Origin: Rachycentron canadum
Taxonomy: Eukaryota > Chordata > Actinopteri > Carangiformes > Rachycentridae
Reading direction: 5' to 3'
DNA length: 64,000 bases
Assembly: GCA_038496675.1 (NCBI GenBank)
Contig: CM076659.1
Location: forward strand, 14,156,247-14,220,246
Both the position numbers and the translations under genes were made by a program. Positions 44,601 to 52,860 of the stretch are shown in pieces. The notes beneath the pieces are model-generated. The model saw only the letters and a list, made by a program, of their open reading frames with translations, was not told the DNA's origin and did not search any database. Every line of letters starts with the position of its first letter. The first letter of the stretch is position 1.

Positions 44601-46363
44601 AAAATGAAAACAAAAACTTTGACAATTTAGATCAGTGGTAATTCTACATGCAAAAGCTGTAGCGATCTGTAGCATGTGAGTGTCTTCTGACCTCTGTTCT
44701 GTGTTTGAGAATTATTAGAAAACAAACTAAGAGAGGAGTAGAGCTGCTTGCACACTACTTTTCCTTTTCATTGATGCTGTCTTGACAAAAAAATACTGTA
44801 ATGCTTATGATTGTGGAGTAGTTTTTAGATGATATGGATAAAGCACGAATATATTACTGTGGTAAAAGGTATGTACTGTACACCATGTGGGGTAGGTGCA
44901 AAACAGTGCTACAAATCTAAGCCATCTGTTGCAATTTTGTCATGTTTCTGAAGACGTAGCCAGTGTAGCTGTTTCCTATCTGCACTCATTGTATAACATC
45001 TAAAAAAAAACACAGAATAAAGATAAATCTAAGCTAATGTTGCTTGTGTAAAATTATTCATTCAATATAGCTGCCACGTTTATTAAACTAACAAACACAC
45101 AAAAACTGTAGCATACATGACATCAAAAAGAAGTTTGCATCAGCTGCTTTTCAAATGCCCAAAGCATTGTTTTACCAACGTCACTAAAGCTAAAGTTAGT
45201 GATTTAAATTTATCTGCGACTGTGCTCATACATTGGTGCTCACTGCCCAACCCTTTTTCTTTTTTTTCTTTTTTTTTTTTTTTAATTCTGTGCCCCATCG
45301 TCGCCATCCACATCAAAAGGCCCTGGACGTGTCACTGGTTGTGACAGGGCAAAACTGGCCCTTTGTTAGCAGTGATGGCGACCAGTGGTGGCTCTGGCAT
45401 TGTTGCCGCCCTGAGGCAAAAAAACATGAACAAAGGAGAACTGAGCAGATTTGGCAGGAACAAGCACTTATAGGAATCTCAGAATTACATTAGGGATTTG
45501 GATTATTAATTTATCAGATGACTTTAATAAATCTTTAACATTATATCAGGATTTGGATACTATATTGACAAGAGCTGTAGAGACTGTAGCATACAGCCAT
45601 GAGCTACTACATTAATAATCAGACATTTATTACTTGATATAGATTTTTTATTTTATACTTTACAAGTTTAGTAGTCTACTGTTTATACATGTACATGTAC
45701 ATACTGACTGACAGAAACAGAAAAATGTATATTTTATTGTACAGTGCTGTATTAAAAAGCTATGTGTGAGCACAAAGTAGTATAGTATAGGAGATAAGCA
45801 AACAGATAAAGGCCTGAAACCAGATGACACTACAGGCAGAATACAAATACAATACATTGATGTCATGAATATGCTAATTAGAGTATTACATCATCTAGCC
45901 ACTTTTAAAAATGTCTTTAGCCACTTTCCATTGAAAGTAGGAGTTTTGCAAATTCACAACACTATGTTTTGACCTAGTGTGGTTATATTCATATACAAGA
46001 AAATAGCAGTGATAGCTTCACTACCCTAAGCTTTTGAATGTCATGTTAAACTGAACTTATCGCTTATGGAGCACCATGGATTCTTATCTATTAGGTTGCA
46101 CAGCTCGAAAATCCAATATGATCATCTTGACATTGTGGCACTGCCAGTGTTATATGCAAAACAGACAAGTGTCTAAATACTTTCAGTATTTAATTTGGCA
46201 TGAACACAGTACTAGTTTGGTACTTAGTGGGTGGGAGCCAAGCGGAAGAGGAGAGAAGAGACTTACCTGAAAAAACACTGGGGATCTTGGTTAGAAAACT
46301 TTTCACTGTTCGGATAGGGATGCCATTTTTCTCATCCTGCATGCGTGCTATTACTTCCTCCAT
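23492..46363 (-). CDS. rgs7: regulator of G-protein signalling 7 (15 exons; N-terminal exon missing)
   Basis: RGS7 is an R7-family GTPase-activating protein for Gi/o alpha subunits. It forms an obligate dimer with Gbeta5 through its GGL domain and is anchored by R7BP or GPR158-type partners, mainly in neurons. Fifteen exons join in frame (1332 nt, 443 aa plus TAA). In order: DEP domain (about residues 10 to 85), DHEX (about 86 to 202), a Pro/Thr linker, GGL (about 227 to 288, with ITFWQLQLDRHRLKMSKVAE and PPDPSNPW), RGS domain (about 306 to 421, with FLESEFSSENLRFWLAV and VQEIWQEFLAPGAP) and tail GKTTASKRLTSRVPSC. Nearly every exon matches recalled human RGS7 closely. The first exon in the window starts with ATG directly after an acceptor; human has about 25 residues before this point, so a 5' coding exon probably lies beyond the window or is too short to recognise. 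The 18-residue SGNS...AQNV exon of some mammalian isoforms was not found. Confidence 0.96.
23543..24851 (-). other. rgs7: rgs7 intron before terminal exon, with candidate 37-nt exon
   Basis: About 1.3 kb. I searched it for the mammalian SGNS...AQNV exon and did not find it. It contains a 37-nt segment at 23692 to 23728 bounded by strong splice signals. Confidence 0.7.
23692..23728 (-). other. rgs7: candidate alternative 3' exon of rgs7
   Basis: On the minus strand a T-rich tract and tgtctccacag precede 37 nt that end CAG|gtaatg. Joined to exon 14 in phase 0 it reads KSKNLF then TGA, so it would replace the usual tail. No homologue recognised; based on splice signals only. Confidence 0.35.
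24852..24941 (-). CDS. rgs7: rgs7 exon 14 (end of RGS domain)
   Basis: 30 codons, phase 0: EHIYKLMKSDSYSRFIRSSA then YQELLQAKKK. The donor AAG|gtaaaa ends in phase 0, so the terminal exon can follow directly in frame. Confidence 0.97.
25141..25327 (-). CDS. rgs7: rgs7 exon 13 (RGS domain core)
   Basis: 187 nt, the longest rgs7 exon here. It encodes FWLAVQELKKRPIREVPTRV, QEIWQEFLAPGAPSAINVDS and KSYDKTTQNVKDPGRYAFED AQ, containing the Galpha-contact core of the RGS fold. The acceptor is gtccgtag and the donor CAG|gtaagg. Confidence 0.97.
25646..25682. repeat. (CA)n microsatellite
   Basis: About 18 CA units in an rgs7 intron. Confidence 0.96.
27140..27225. repeat. fragment of teleost 'ctactttatactactaatac' type repeat
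   Basis: TTTCCATTTTCTGCTACTTT and ACTTTACATTTCAGAGGC resemble a repeat common in fish ('tttccattttatgctactttatac ... acatttcagagg'). A second relative lies at 36690 to 36810. Confidence 0.55.
27221..27282. repeat. compound (AT)(GT)(TA) microsatellite
   Basis: Short AT, then about 19 GT units, then about 8 TA units, directly abutting the interspersed-repeat fragment. Confidence 0.95.
27566..27625. promoter_or_regulatory. duplicated GTCACGTGAC E-box palindrome
   Basis: A perfect 20-bp direct repeat occurs at 27566 to 27585 and 27606 to 27625, exactly 40 bp apart. Each copy contains the palindrome GTCACGTGAC, the E-box form bound by USF and TFEB/MITF-type factors. The spacing and location in a CpG-rich patch suggest a promoter or enhancer; function is inferred. 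Confidence 0.6.
27643..27710 (+). other. candidate first exon ending at CAG|gtgagt
   Basis: GC-rich sequence downstream of the double E-box ends in a perfect donor, CTGCAG|gtgagt. An ATG at 27663 opens 16 codons (MLTIIGAAAQQGAGLQ) to that donor. No partner exon was recognised, so a nested plus-strand transcript is only a hypothesis. Confidence 0.25.
27900..28000. repeat. inverted-repeat-rich segment, possible decayed DNA-transposon end
   Basis: It contains 8-bp inverted arms TGATCGGC and GCCGATCA (27918 to 27941), and ATCGAT twice with a 4-nt spacer nearby. ATCGG/ATCGAT-rich subterminal sequence is often seen in hAT-like elements of fish. The class is inferred. Confidence 0.35.
28342..28467 (-). 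CDS. rgs7: rgs7 exon 12 (start of RGS domain)
   Basis: 126 nt encoding KEPGQQRVKRWAFGIDEVLK, then DPVGREQFLKFLESEFSSEN. The acceptor is cctcttccag and the donor TCAG|gtaatg. Confidence 0.97.
28620..28730 (-). CDS. rgs7: rgs7 exon 11 (GGL end)
   Basis: 111 nt encoding LLGYTEQYVEYDPFLTPPDP, SNPWISDD and TTLWELEA. It carries the conserved GGL closing motif PPDPSNPW. The acceptor is caaaaaacag and the donor CAG|gtgggt. Confidence 0.96.
28731..29192 (-). other. rgs7: rgs7 intron 10-11
   Basis: About 460 bp, unique-looking and of mixed composition; no exon or repeat seen. Confidence 0.75.
29193..29254 (-). CDS. rgs7: rgs7 exon 10 (GGL)
   Basis: 62 nt encoding ITFWQLQLDRHRLKMSKVAE plus a split serine. 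The acceptor is tatggtttcag and the donor AGAG|gtgagt. This is the helix that pairs with Gbeta5. Confidence 0.96.
29255..29879 (-). other. rgs7: rgs7 intron 9-10
   Basis: About 625 bp; nothing recognised beyond intron sequence. Confidence 0.75.
29880..29978 (-). CDS. rgs7: rgs7 exon 9 (Pro/Thr linker into GGL)
   Basis: 33 codons, phase 0 on both sides: SVYGLQNDIRTHSPTHTPAP, then EAKQPTEEELQEQ. Human differs mainly in the linker (SHSPTHTPTPETKPPTEDEL). Confidence 0.96.
30115..30189 (-). CDS. rgs7: rgs7 exon 8 (PGCVNTTEVDIKKSSRMKN)
   Basis: 75 nt, 25 codons, phase 0 on both sides. It encodes PGCVNTTEVDIKKSSRMKN then PHKTRK. The acceptor is cttctcacag and the donor AAG|gtacag. Confidence 0.97.
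30711..30821. repeat. compound (GT)(GTGC)(GGGT)(GTAT)(GT) microsatellite
   Basis: Successive blocks of GTGC, then five GGG runs separated by single T (30779 to 30797), then GTAT and GT. The GGGT block is a G-quadruplex motif on the plus strand. Confidence 0.95.
31119..31264. repeat. GT microsatellite with 18-bp higher-order period
   Basis: GT-rich for about 145 bp. The interruption GCAT recurs at 31155, 31173, 31191 and 31209, exactly 18 bp apart, followed by a purer GT run. Confidence 0.95.
31398..31479 (-). CDS. rgs7: rgs7 exon 7 (DHEX)
   Basis: It encodes VDKKRDKIERKILDSQERAF and WDVHRPV, identical to human over its length as I recall it. The acceptor is gtttctcag and the donor GTG|gtgagt. 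Confidence 0.97.
31670..31746 (-). CDS. rgs7: rgs7 exon 6 (DHEX)
   Basis: 77 nt encoding ESLARLQRAFARKWEFIFMQ and AEAQAK, the last lysine split with the next exon. The acceptor is tttacttgcag and the donor CAAA|gtaggc. Confidence 0.96.
31747..32109 (-). other. rgs7: rgs7 intron 5-6
   Basis: About 360 bp, with a run of eleven G at 31964 to 31974; no exon seen. Confidence 0.75.
32110..32174 (-). CDS. rgs7: rgs7 exon 5 (DHEX)
   Basis: 65 nt encoding VYLCKRTMQNKARLELADYE plus A. The acceptor is tctccctcag and the donor GCG|gtaagt. Confidence 0.97.
32175..33149 (-). other. rgs7: rgs7 intron 4-5
   Basis: About 975 bp; a short A/TA-rich tract at 32817 to 32842, otherwise nothing recognised. Confidence 0.75.
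33150..33201 (-). CDS. rgs7: rgs7 exon 4 (TPYFWPSNCWEPENTDY)
   Basis: 52 nt encoding TPYFWPSNCWEPENTDY plus the first base of an alanine codon. The acceptor is ctctccccag and the donor TATG|gtgaga. Confidence 0.97.
33202..34202 (-). other. rgs7: rgs7 intron 3-4
   Basis: About 1.0 kb; an open frame of 104 codons (33247 to 33561 minus) matches nothing known and is treated as chance. Confidence 0.75.
34203..34309 (-). CDS. rgs7: rgs7 exon 3 (DEP)
   Basis: It encodes EALHLGTLMAAHGYFFPISD and then HVLTLKDDGTFYRFQ, essentially identical to human. The acceptor is ttctctcag and the donor CAG|gtaaga. Confidence 0.97.
34500..34756. repeat. decayed teleost repeat ('gcttagcataaagactgg')
   Basis: AGCTTAGCATAAAGACTGGG, then ACAGTGGTATCAACCCTCTC and TCTCCAAAATATCAAACTTT match the landmarks of a repeat abundant in teleosts ('tagcttagcataaagactggaaac ... 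gtggtatcgatcttctcatc ... ccaaaatgtcgaact') in the same order. Confidence 0.65.
35504..35524. repeat. short (GT)n microsatellite
   Basis: About ten GT units; a further GT-rich patch lies at 35596 to 35616. Confidence 0.9.
36690..36820. repeat. teleost repeat fragment ('ttactcaagtactttact')
   Basis: AAGTAACTAGGGACATTTAC, TCAAGTACTTTACT and CCATTTCATGCTACTCAACT align in order with a common fish repeat whose 3' part also appears at 27140 to 27225. Confidence 0.6.
36920..37000. repeat. possible hAT-like terminal fragment
   Basis: GGGTGGGTGATACCACAAAA followed by CCAATACCAACTATCGATAC and TAATACTTTT resembles fish hAT-type ends ('gtgggcgatac ... tatcgatacc'). Assignment by memory, weak. Confidence 0.4.
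37335..37490. repeat. SINE-like teleost repeat fragment
   Basis: GAGACAGGAAAGCTGGGAGA, GGGGATGACATGCAGCAAAC and TTTGAGCCACACAGGTGCTC match the landmarks of a tRNA-like fish repeat ('gatgacatgcagcaaagggcc ... gagccaccgggcgc'), in order but diverged. Confidence 0.6.
38029..38051. repeat. near-perfect 11-bp inverted repeat with 1-nt centre
   Basis: Arms AATGGTCCTGG and CCAGGACCATT are exact reverse complements separated by a single A. Confidence 0.95.
38165..38375. repeat. teleost interspersed repeat fragment ('ggtggtcaaaggtcactgtg')
   Basis: GCAATATCTCAGGAATACTT, AGAGGGAATTTCTTTAAATG, CACTTGGACGGGTAAACTGA and GGTGGTCAAAGGTCACTGTG occur in the order known from a very common fish repeat. Confidence 0.7.
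38622..38679. repeat. (TA)(GT) microsatellite
   Basis: Six TA units followed by about 23 GT units. Confidence 0.96.
38812..38846. repeat. (CA)n microsatellite
   Basis: CA repeat with a CGCATA interruption, about 130 bp from the GT repeat of opposite strand sense. Confidence 0.92.
40114..40145. repeat. (GGGA)n/(GA)n tract, G-quadruplex motif
   Basis: Five GGG runs with single-A loops (40114 to 40132) followed by GA repeats. Confidence 0.9.
41485..41645. repeat. CCTAAC-rich degenerate repeat
   Basis: GTGAGGACACTGATTGACAT and ATGCATCTCCTCGCCACCTA followed by CTTAACCCTAACCTAATGCG resemble a common vertebrate repeat with 'gaggaccctgattgacataatgcattcc' and TTAACCCTAACC-like units. This is not a true telomeric array. 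Confidence 0.5.
43071..43121 (-). CDS. rgs7: rgs7 exon 2 (DEP)
   Basis: 51 nt encoding SDIVQWMIKNLDIEDQ with split codons on both sides. The acceptor is ctcttttcag and the donor CAAG|gtaaaa. Human reads SDIVQWLIKNLTIEDP. Confidence 0.95.
43122..46266 (-). other. rgs7: rgs7 intron 1-2 (window numbering)
   Basis: About 3.1 kb, with a T-rich tract (45249 to 45284) and otherwise AT-rich sequence; no exon recognised. Confidence 0.75.
45249..45284. repeat. T-rich low-complexity tract
   Basis: Runs of T interrupted by single C, followed by sequence ending GCCGCCCTGAGG (about 45405), which may be the edge of an old insertion. Confidence 0.8.
46267..46363 (-). CDS. rgs7: rgs7 exon 1 in window (MEEVIARMQDEKNGIPIRTV)
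   Basis: It begins ATGGAGGAAG directly after the acceptor gttgcacag and ends TCAG|gtaagt. It encodes MEEVIARMQDEKNGIPIRTV then KSFLTKIPSVFS, the start of the DEP region. The ATG could start translation, but human RGS7 has upstream coding sequence ending LVYRK. Confidence 0.95.
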
Positions 46364-49300
46364 CTGTGCAACACAGGGACAGTAGAAGAGATGAGGTGGG
46401 AGATAAAGCAGGAGGGAGAGTGAGCACTTTTCATGAACTTGCCTTTGTGAGTGGAGGCTGTGTATGAGCGAGCCAGAAAGAGGTAAACAGATACAAACAG
46501 GTTTCTGTGTGTTTCAGCCATGTCTTCAGGGAGGAAGTTGGTAACTAACAGTCAATACAGTCAGACTTCTGCCTCTCGTTTGAAAAATATCTCTGATTTT
46601 TGCCATTTGTCACATAAAACTGCCAGTAAGCTGCACTTATTGAGTTCTGCTCCAGTTATTGAATTTTGGAAGTCTAGCAATGAAGTTTTTAGTTATTATC
46701 CATCACAATATGTTTGTGTCCCAAAACACAAGCCACACACCCAAACTTTACAGAGCAGAGAAGAAAAATGACATTTTTCTGACATCAAAAGACATTTCAG
46801 ACACAAATGATCTGTGTTCAGTGTTGATTGAGTTACAAATTTAAACCAAAAGCTGCACTGAGAAATGACATGCACAGGCAAGTAGACACAGACAGGCACA
46901 CTTGCAAACACAAACATTTGCAAGCGTCACTGAGACAGAAATGTACTGGGAGTTGTCTCAAGGGCCTGACAGGGCAACACAAGGCAACCATGTTTCCAAG
47001 AACACAGAGTAGAGAGCAAAACAGAGAATAGAGCATGGGCACAATATAGTACATCAGCTAGATCAGATGGCAAAAGAGCTCCTCAAACTCCTCCCTCAGT
47101 GAAAAAATATACACATGGACACATGGAGTTCGATAGCATGGAAACAACCTGATATGTACTATGCAAACAGGCACACACAAACAACAAACACAAAAAAGGA
47201 TGAAGTGATTCTATCGATGTTTGTCCAGTTTAACAGAGAAATAACAGACAGATGATGATAGCATTATTAGAGGACAATTTCCCTAAAAAAAGGTAGTTTT
47301 TGGCATGAAGTCTCAGGCTTACTTAATTGTGAATTTATTTCTCATGGTATCTTTAAACCAAATGTAGAATTCAAAAAATTCTTTAGCTTCCTCTCAATGG
47401 TTTGATATTACAAAATCAATCAAAACCTTCCTTCAAAAAACTCATCAATTCTAAACATCACAGTGAAGAGAAACAATAATTGGTGAGTACTGTAGACTTG
47501 GCACTGTGGTAAAAATATGTTAACTTATATGTTAAATATGTTCCTCAACTACACAACCCTTGTCTATAAGAGAATTAAAAACTAAGCCTTAATTACAGGC
47601 GACATATTTAACAATAGTGGACATATCTGTCCCACATATAAAGTGAAAAGAAAAGAAACCAAAATAGATCCCTGGGGAACACCTCATGATGACCAGTTAA
47701 AGGGGAAAGGGTTGGGCCATGATAAGACTGGAACCTAGTTTGGTAAGACAAAATAAGAGCAAAACTAATTAAGAACTGAATCTATAACTGATAGGGATAG
47801 TGTAATATTGGGTGTTTTTTGTGTTAAACTATGTATTGGTTCAAATTATTTCCCTTTTATCTGATTAGTCTGAACATTTAAGCAATCATAATTTAATATG
47901 ACTGTGCACTGAGCTGAAGTGTTTTAACAGGTCTGGCTTCATGGACCCCCCCCCCAATCCCAAATTTTGTTTCCTCTCATATGACACACACATGACTTAT
48001 CAGTAGAGCTTATCTGGGAAAGGCAACACAATTTGAATGCAACCAGTTCCATTTCATTCAAATGAAGGTTTTGTGTGGGAGAAAATGAATTTCTGCTGCC
48101 ATATTGGTGAGAAAGGAACAGTTCTGATTACAAAAGGAAAAAAAGATGGGTTTGATATGTAAATGTGTGAGTATTCGGGTCTGGCAGTTCCTGATCTAGT
48201 ACTGGAGCATATGTTATAATGAAAGCTTGTAGCTAGTCAAATAACCTGGAGCTAAAAATCATCCCAGTTAGTGATTGGAGCCTAATTGACAATGATGGAG
48301 CACAGGCAAATACTGTAACTACAGAGATGCTGGAGGAGAGTTAAAGGGCCAGCAATACCGAGAGACAGGAATAAAAAGAAAAAAAGAGTGAACTGGTAAA
48401 ACAAGGATTTTTGATTATGTCAGTCTGTGCTGTGACACTGAATTAATGGGAGACAAGGCTGAGGGAAAAGGATGCATCTCAAAGAGACTTAAAATGTTTG
48501 CTCACAATGTGACAACAAGAGCTGGTGAACTGTCAGTTGACATCTGACAGTTAGTTATTAAATGGTTTAATTTTTCTTTGGTGTTCCTTCTCTAATACAA
48601 GGTGAAGTTGGAGAAGGTGGTATTCTAACCCAACCATGCTAAAATCAAAACAAAAGCTATTCAAGTACTAATATGATGTTATTATATAACTCAGGCTTGG
48701 GGACTGAAGCACAGAAAAACAAAAACTACCAGAATAAGTGTGGCTTACAACGCCAACCTTCCCTCTGTATCTGAGTCTCACTGTCTTTCTCAGAGAGTTA
48801 GCTGGCACTGCGAGACGCAGAGCAAATAAGGACAACAGCAACAGTGATCAATACTTCACACACTCCTATCTCTGAAAACCCTCACCGCCTACACATGGTA
48901 AAATGCCACCAGCGTGAATATTCAGGATCTAAAGCTCTTGAAGTCGGGATGTTCTCTGGCTTCATGTTGTGAGGAAGAGAGGAAAAGTCATTTCCCTCAA
49001 GAGAGAGTGAGAGCAAGAGTCTCTCTTTCTCTCTCTCTCTTTCTCTGTCCCCCACCCATCCACCCACCCAGAGCCGTCTGACTGCATCTCTGCAGCCTCT
49101 TAACAGATAAGAGTGAGTGTTTTGGCTGCACTGTGTGAATCATTGAATAATGATGGCACAGGACTCAGTGCATATGAAGTGACTAACAAAAGCTCCGGAT
49201 ATAAGCACATACTGAGCGTCAGCACATGGCTCCAAGCACTTCAAAGACTATGACTGAGGGCACTCAGGGCGCAATCAAAATGTTCAGAAGCACCATTTGG

Positions 49301-51647
49301 AGCAAAAAACATTCCAAACTGGGTTTGTAAATCAATACTGGCCTCTTAGAAGTCTTTTTAGCCATTGTTAAGTGCATCATAAGTCCACTTATTAGACAGG
49401 CTTTTTCTAAGAAAAGCGAGCAGATAAACGATCTGGTCCTAAAAAGGTTCTATATTGAGCACATCAGGAAGGTATGATTTTTTCCTAGGGGATTTCACCA
49501 GTTATTTTAATCTCCTAAATGGCTCATTTTGAAATGACCTTCATTAGGAACCTCAACAAGAAAAACAAAAACTGTTTGTTTTCCTACTTTGGTGATGGAA
49601 GACGGAAATGTTAAATAGGTTCACACTTGATTCGAGCACAACCAAAAGTAAAATCGTTGTAACATCCATGTGGATTAGTGTTCTTAAGCATATAAATATA
49701 AAGAATTGTCATCATCATTCCAGATATTTCTGTTTTTGAGAGTTTTCAGTTACCTTGGTTTTCATGGCGGTAGTGTGTGGGTGTATGAGCTGAGTTACAA
49801 TAGATACCTTTGTGGGTTAACTGAGGCAGATGAATAGACTGCCTGCTGAAATATGGCTCAAGAAATGCCCTATATGACATTGAAATATGAACCAATGTAC
49901 TACTTGCAATCCAAACTGCATTCATTCATTGATTGTGCTGCACAACATCTAGTTTACACAAGTTTCTTAACAAGTGATTCAATTTGTCTCTAGATTTGGC
50001 CTAGATTTAAAAGATGGAAATAAACCATCAGGATAGGATGAACTTATTTTCAAACAGTCTTAATATAGATCATCATTACTGACGTCAGCTTTAAATCTTT
50101 TGAGACAACGCTGGTCAATTGGAGACTGAAAGATGTATTTCTATGAAAGAAAAAACTGCCCAATGACAAAAGTCAGCGGTATGCCCCTGCTCTGTTGACA
50201 TATATATATAATATAAACTGCCCCAAATGCAATTTCTACATTTACATTTGATCTTTCTTAGCATGGCTTGTCTTGTCAGTAAGGTGGAAATTCATATGGC
50301 GTTCATTCCATTTTCTGTCTGAGCAGATATATTAAAAAAAAAAAAAACTCACTAACTGTGCTGCTGAGGAAATTATAAGGTCTCCTATTCTTCTTCTCCT
50401 CCTCCTCTTGCCTCTTCCTGTCCACACTCCCTCTTGGTTTATGTTGCCTGTGCTGTGATGGGTGAATGTTACTGCATCAGATGTGCAGGGAGAATAGTAT
50501 TACCTTGACAGTGTTATCTGAGGACAGGTGTGTCTACAAAAGGAGGACAGATATTCCTCACAACTTGGCTTCAAACACATTGCAGAGGAACACACAAACA
50601 CACACACACACTCAGTGAGACATATTATGAAAGAGTGTGTGGATTATTATATTGTTAAACCTGCATCATCAAAATAGGTGAGCAACCCAGCTCATGTCTG
50701 GCTGCCTAAGGCGGTGCGAGAGCAGCTTGAATAAAACCTGTGGCTATATGGCGTGACAGCTCCACTAGATAAAACAGTCTTTGCAGTTCGTTGATCTCAT
50801 TTCCTTCTCAACTGCAGTCTTTGGCTCCATGGATGAGGCAGAACTTGTGGTGGAGACTGCCCTCAAAAACCAGTAGCAGTTCACAAGAGAAAAAAAGAAT
50901 CAGCATGCATCTCAGATCCAAGGTCAGTACCTTTAAATAGGATCAATGTGATGACAACAAAAGCACTCAAAGGTCTACACTATAGCTGTATTAAAGCACA
51001 GTGAAATGCTATGTCACCACAAATGAATCACACATCTCTTCTAGACAGCCTGGTACATTTGCATATGGAGCACATCCAAAGACACAATGTTCTTCATGCC
51101 ATACTTCGGAGGATAGAGGGTGGACACAATACGGGCAAAGCAAACTGTTAATAACTTCTCAAAGACTTGCTCTCCCAGTGCAGTTTTTGACTCACATACC
51201 ATGAGCTGCATCATTTTTCCTGATGTAATTTTCTTTGATAGATAGGGCGCTTGTCCAGCCTTCGCTATCTGTATACAAAGGTGACAAACTGAAATAATGC
51301 TGTTCCCCAGTGGTGACCTAGATTTAGGTGAAGAGGAGAAATCAAACACTGTTTTCAAACGGCCTAAATTAGATTGTCCCACCCTAATCTCTAAATCTCT
51401 AAAGGCAGTCTAGTGTTGATGTGAGAGTGAAGGCCGACCCATGGAGCGACATTAAACAGACACAAACAAGTGAATGATAAATGCAGGCCCCGGGAACGTA
51501 GAGGTCAACTGCTCATTTACTAGCAAACACAGAGGAGATACGCAAAGGCACCAGAGGCATTCATACTCTAATAGCCTTTGTTAGACAAGAGCACTTCGCA
51601 TGGGCATTGTACAGCTTTTGTATTCACCACTAATGCATACCTGCTAA

Positions 51648-51870
51648 CATCCATTCATTACCTATACCGCTTATCTGTGCATGGTCAGAGGGCTGGAGCC
51701 TATGGCAGGGTCGGCACATAGAGACACACTAACCCAAACGTGCATGTCTTTAGACTGTGGGAGGAGGCCGGATTACCCAGAGGGAACCCACGCAGGCACA
51801 GGGAGAACATGCAAACTCCACACAGAAAGGCCCCAGAACCCAGAACCTTCTTGCTGTGAGGTGACAGTGT
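51648..51870. repeat. interspersed repeat widespread in fish, internally deleted
   Basis: ATCCATTCATTACCTATACC, GGGCTGGAGCCTATGGCAGG, CATGCATGTCTTT-like sequence, AGACTGTGGGAGGAGGCCGG, AGAACATGCAAACTCCACAC and CTTGCTGTGAGGTGACAGTG appear in canonical order. Two blocks usual between the 5' landmark and the 'acatgcatgtctttggactgtgggagg' landmark are missing. Recognised from memory of fish genomes. Confidence 0.8.
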
Positions 51871-52836
51871 TTTTTAAATCAAACATTACAACAGTAATGA
51901 ACAGTAACATGCTACCAATGTAAGACAGCTTCTGGATAATAAAACACAAAGAAAACCCTCACATGAAGCTATATTGAAATGAAAAAATTAAAATGTTATG
52001 AAAAGTAGAAGACCAGTCATTTTTAATTAGAGCAGATGTGATTTACACCTCACAGGCATTGCACAGCATCAGACAAATCAATCAGTGTAAGGAGAACATT
52101 TTAATAACCCACTATATAATATATACTTAACGATCATGATAAAAAGCAGCTAATTATCACAATGCACACATTTGCTATGGATATGGATTATGTTAATACT
52201 GTATATGCACGAATTTAGGTCTCATATTTGTGAGACAAAATCTATATGTTGACTAAGTGACCAGTTAAATGGATTTTTTTTAAATCATTACTGTGAAAAT
52301 ATTATGATTCCTCGATGCAACCAGTGCAAAAGTTTATTTATTTTAGTTCATTTATTAGAAATCCAACCCTAAGGCCGTGATGACATGCAGCTACAACCAG
52401 CCAATTAGTTATCATCAAATGCACATTCAAAATCCTGCATGTACAGTTACAGCATCAATGCAGAAGTGTCAGATAAAACAATGCGCACATGATCTCAACT
52501 GTTTGTTAACACCAACATGATAATGTTAGGTTGCTTTCTAAACACAAAGAAAGTTAGTTAGATGCCTCAGGCTGCACCTGTGCAGCACTGCACCACTTGG
52601 GAATTCAAAATAAAGTTACCCTGCAGATAGGTGGGGAAAGTTATTGAGCACATGCTGACAAGGTTGTTGAATAGATGCCATGAATCTTAAGTCCTCTCCG
52701 AGGTTACCATTCGCTTCTGAGTTACCACAGCAACACAGTCTGCGGCCACTATCACAAGGACATCTTTGGCAGCTTGCCATCGCTCATTCATAACAGAAAA
52801 AGGATGGTGGGGTGGGGGGTGTTATCATAGATGAGA

Positions 52837-52860
52837 GGGTGGGGGTGAGAGGGTTTGGGG
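52837..52860 (+). promoter_or_regulatory. G-quadruplex motif
   Basis: GGG-T-GGGGG-TGAGA-GGG-TTT-GGGG: four runs with loops of 1, 5 and 3. A further G-rich stretch lies just 5' (52806 to 52819). Confidence 0.6.

Noticed and set aside
48721..48840. Possible rgs7 first exon on the minus strand (reads RYRGK before a GT)
   Set aside because: The frame has a stop shortly upstream and no start methionine, and does not match the expected LVYRK ending.
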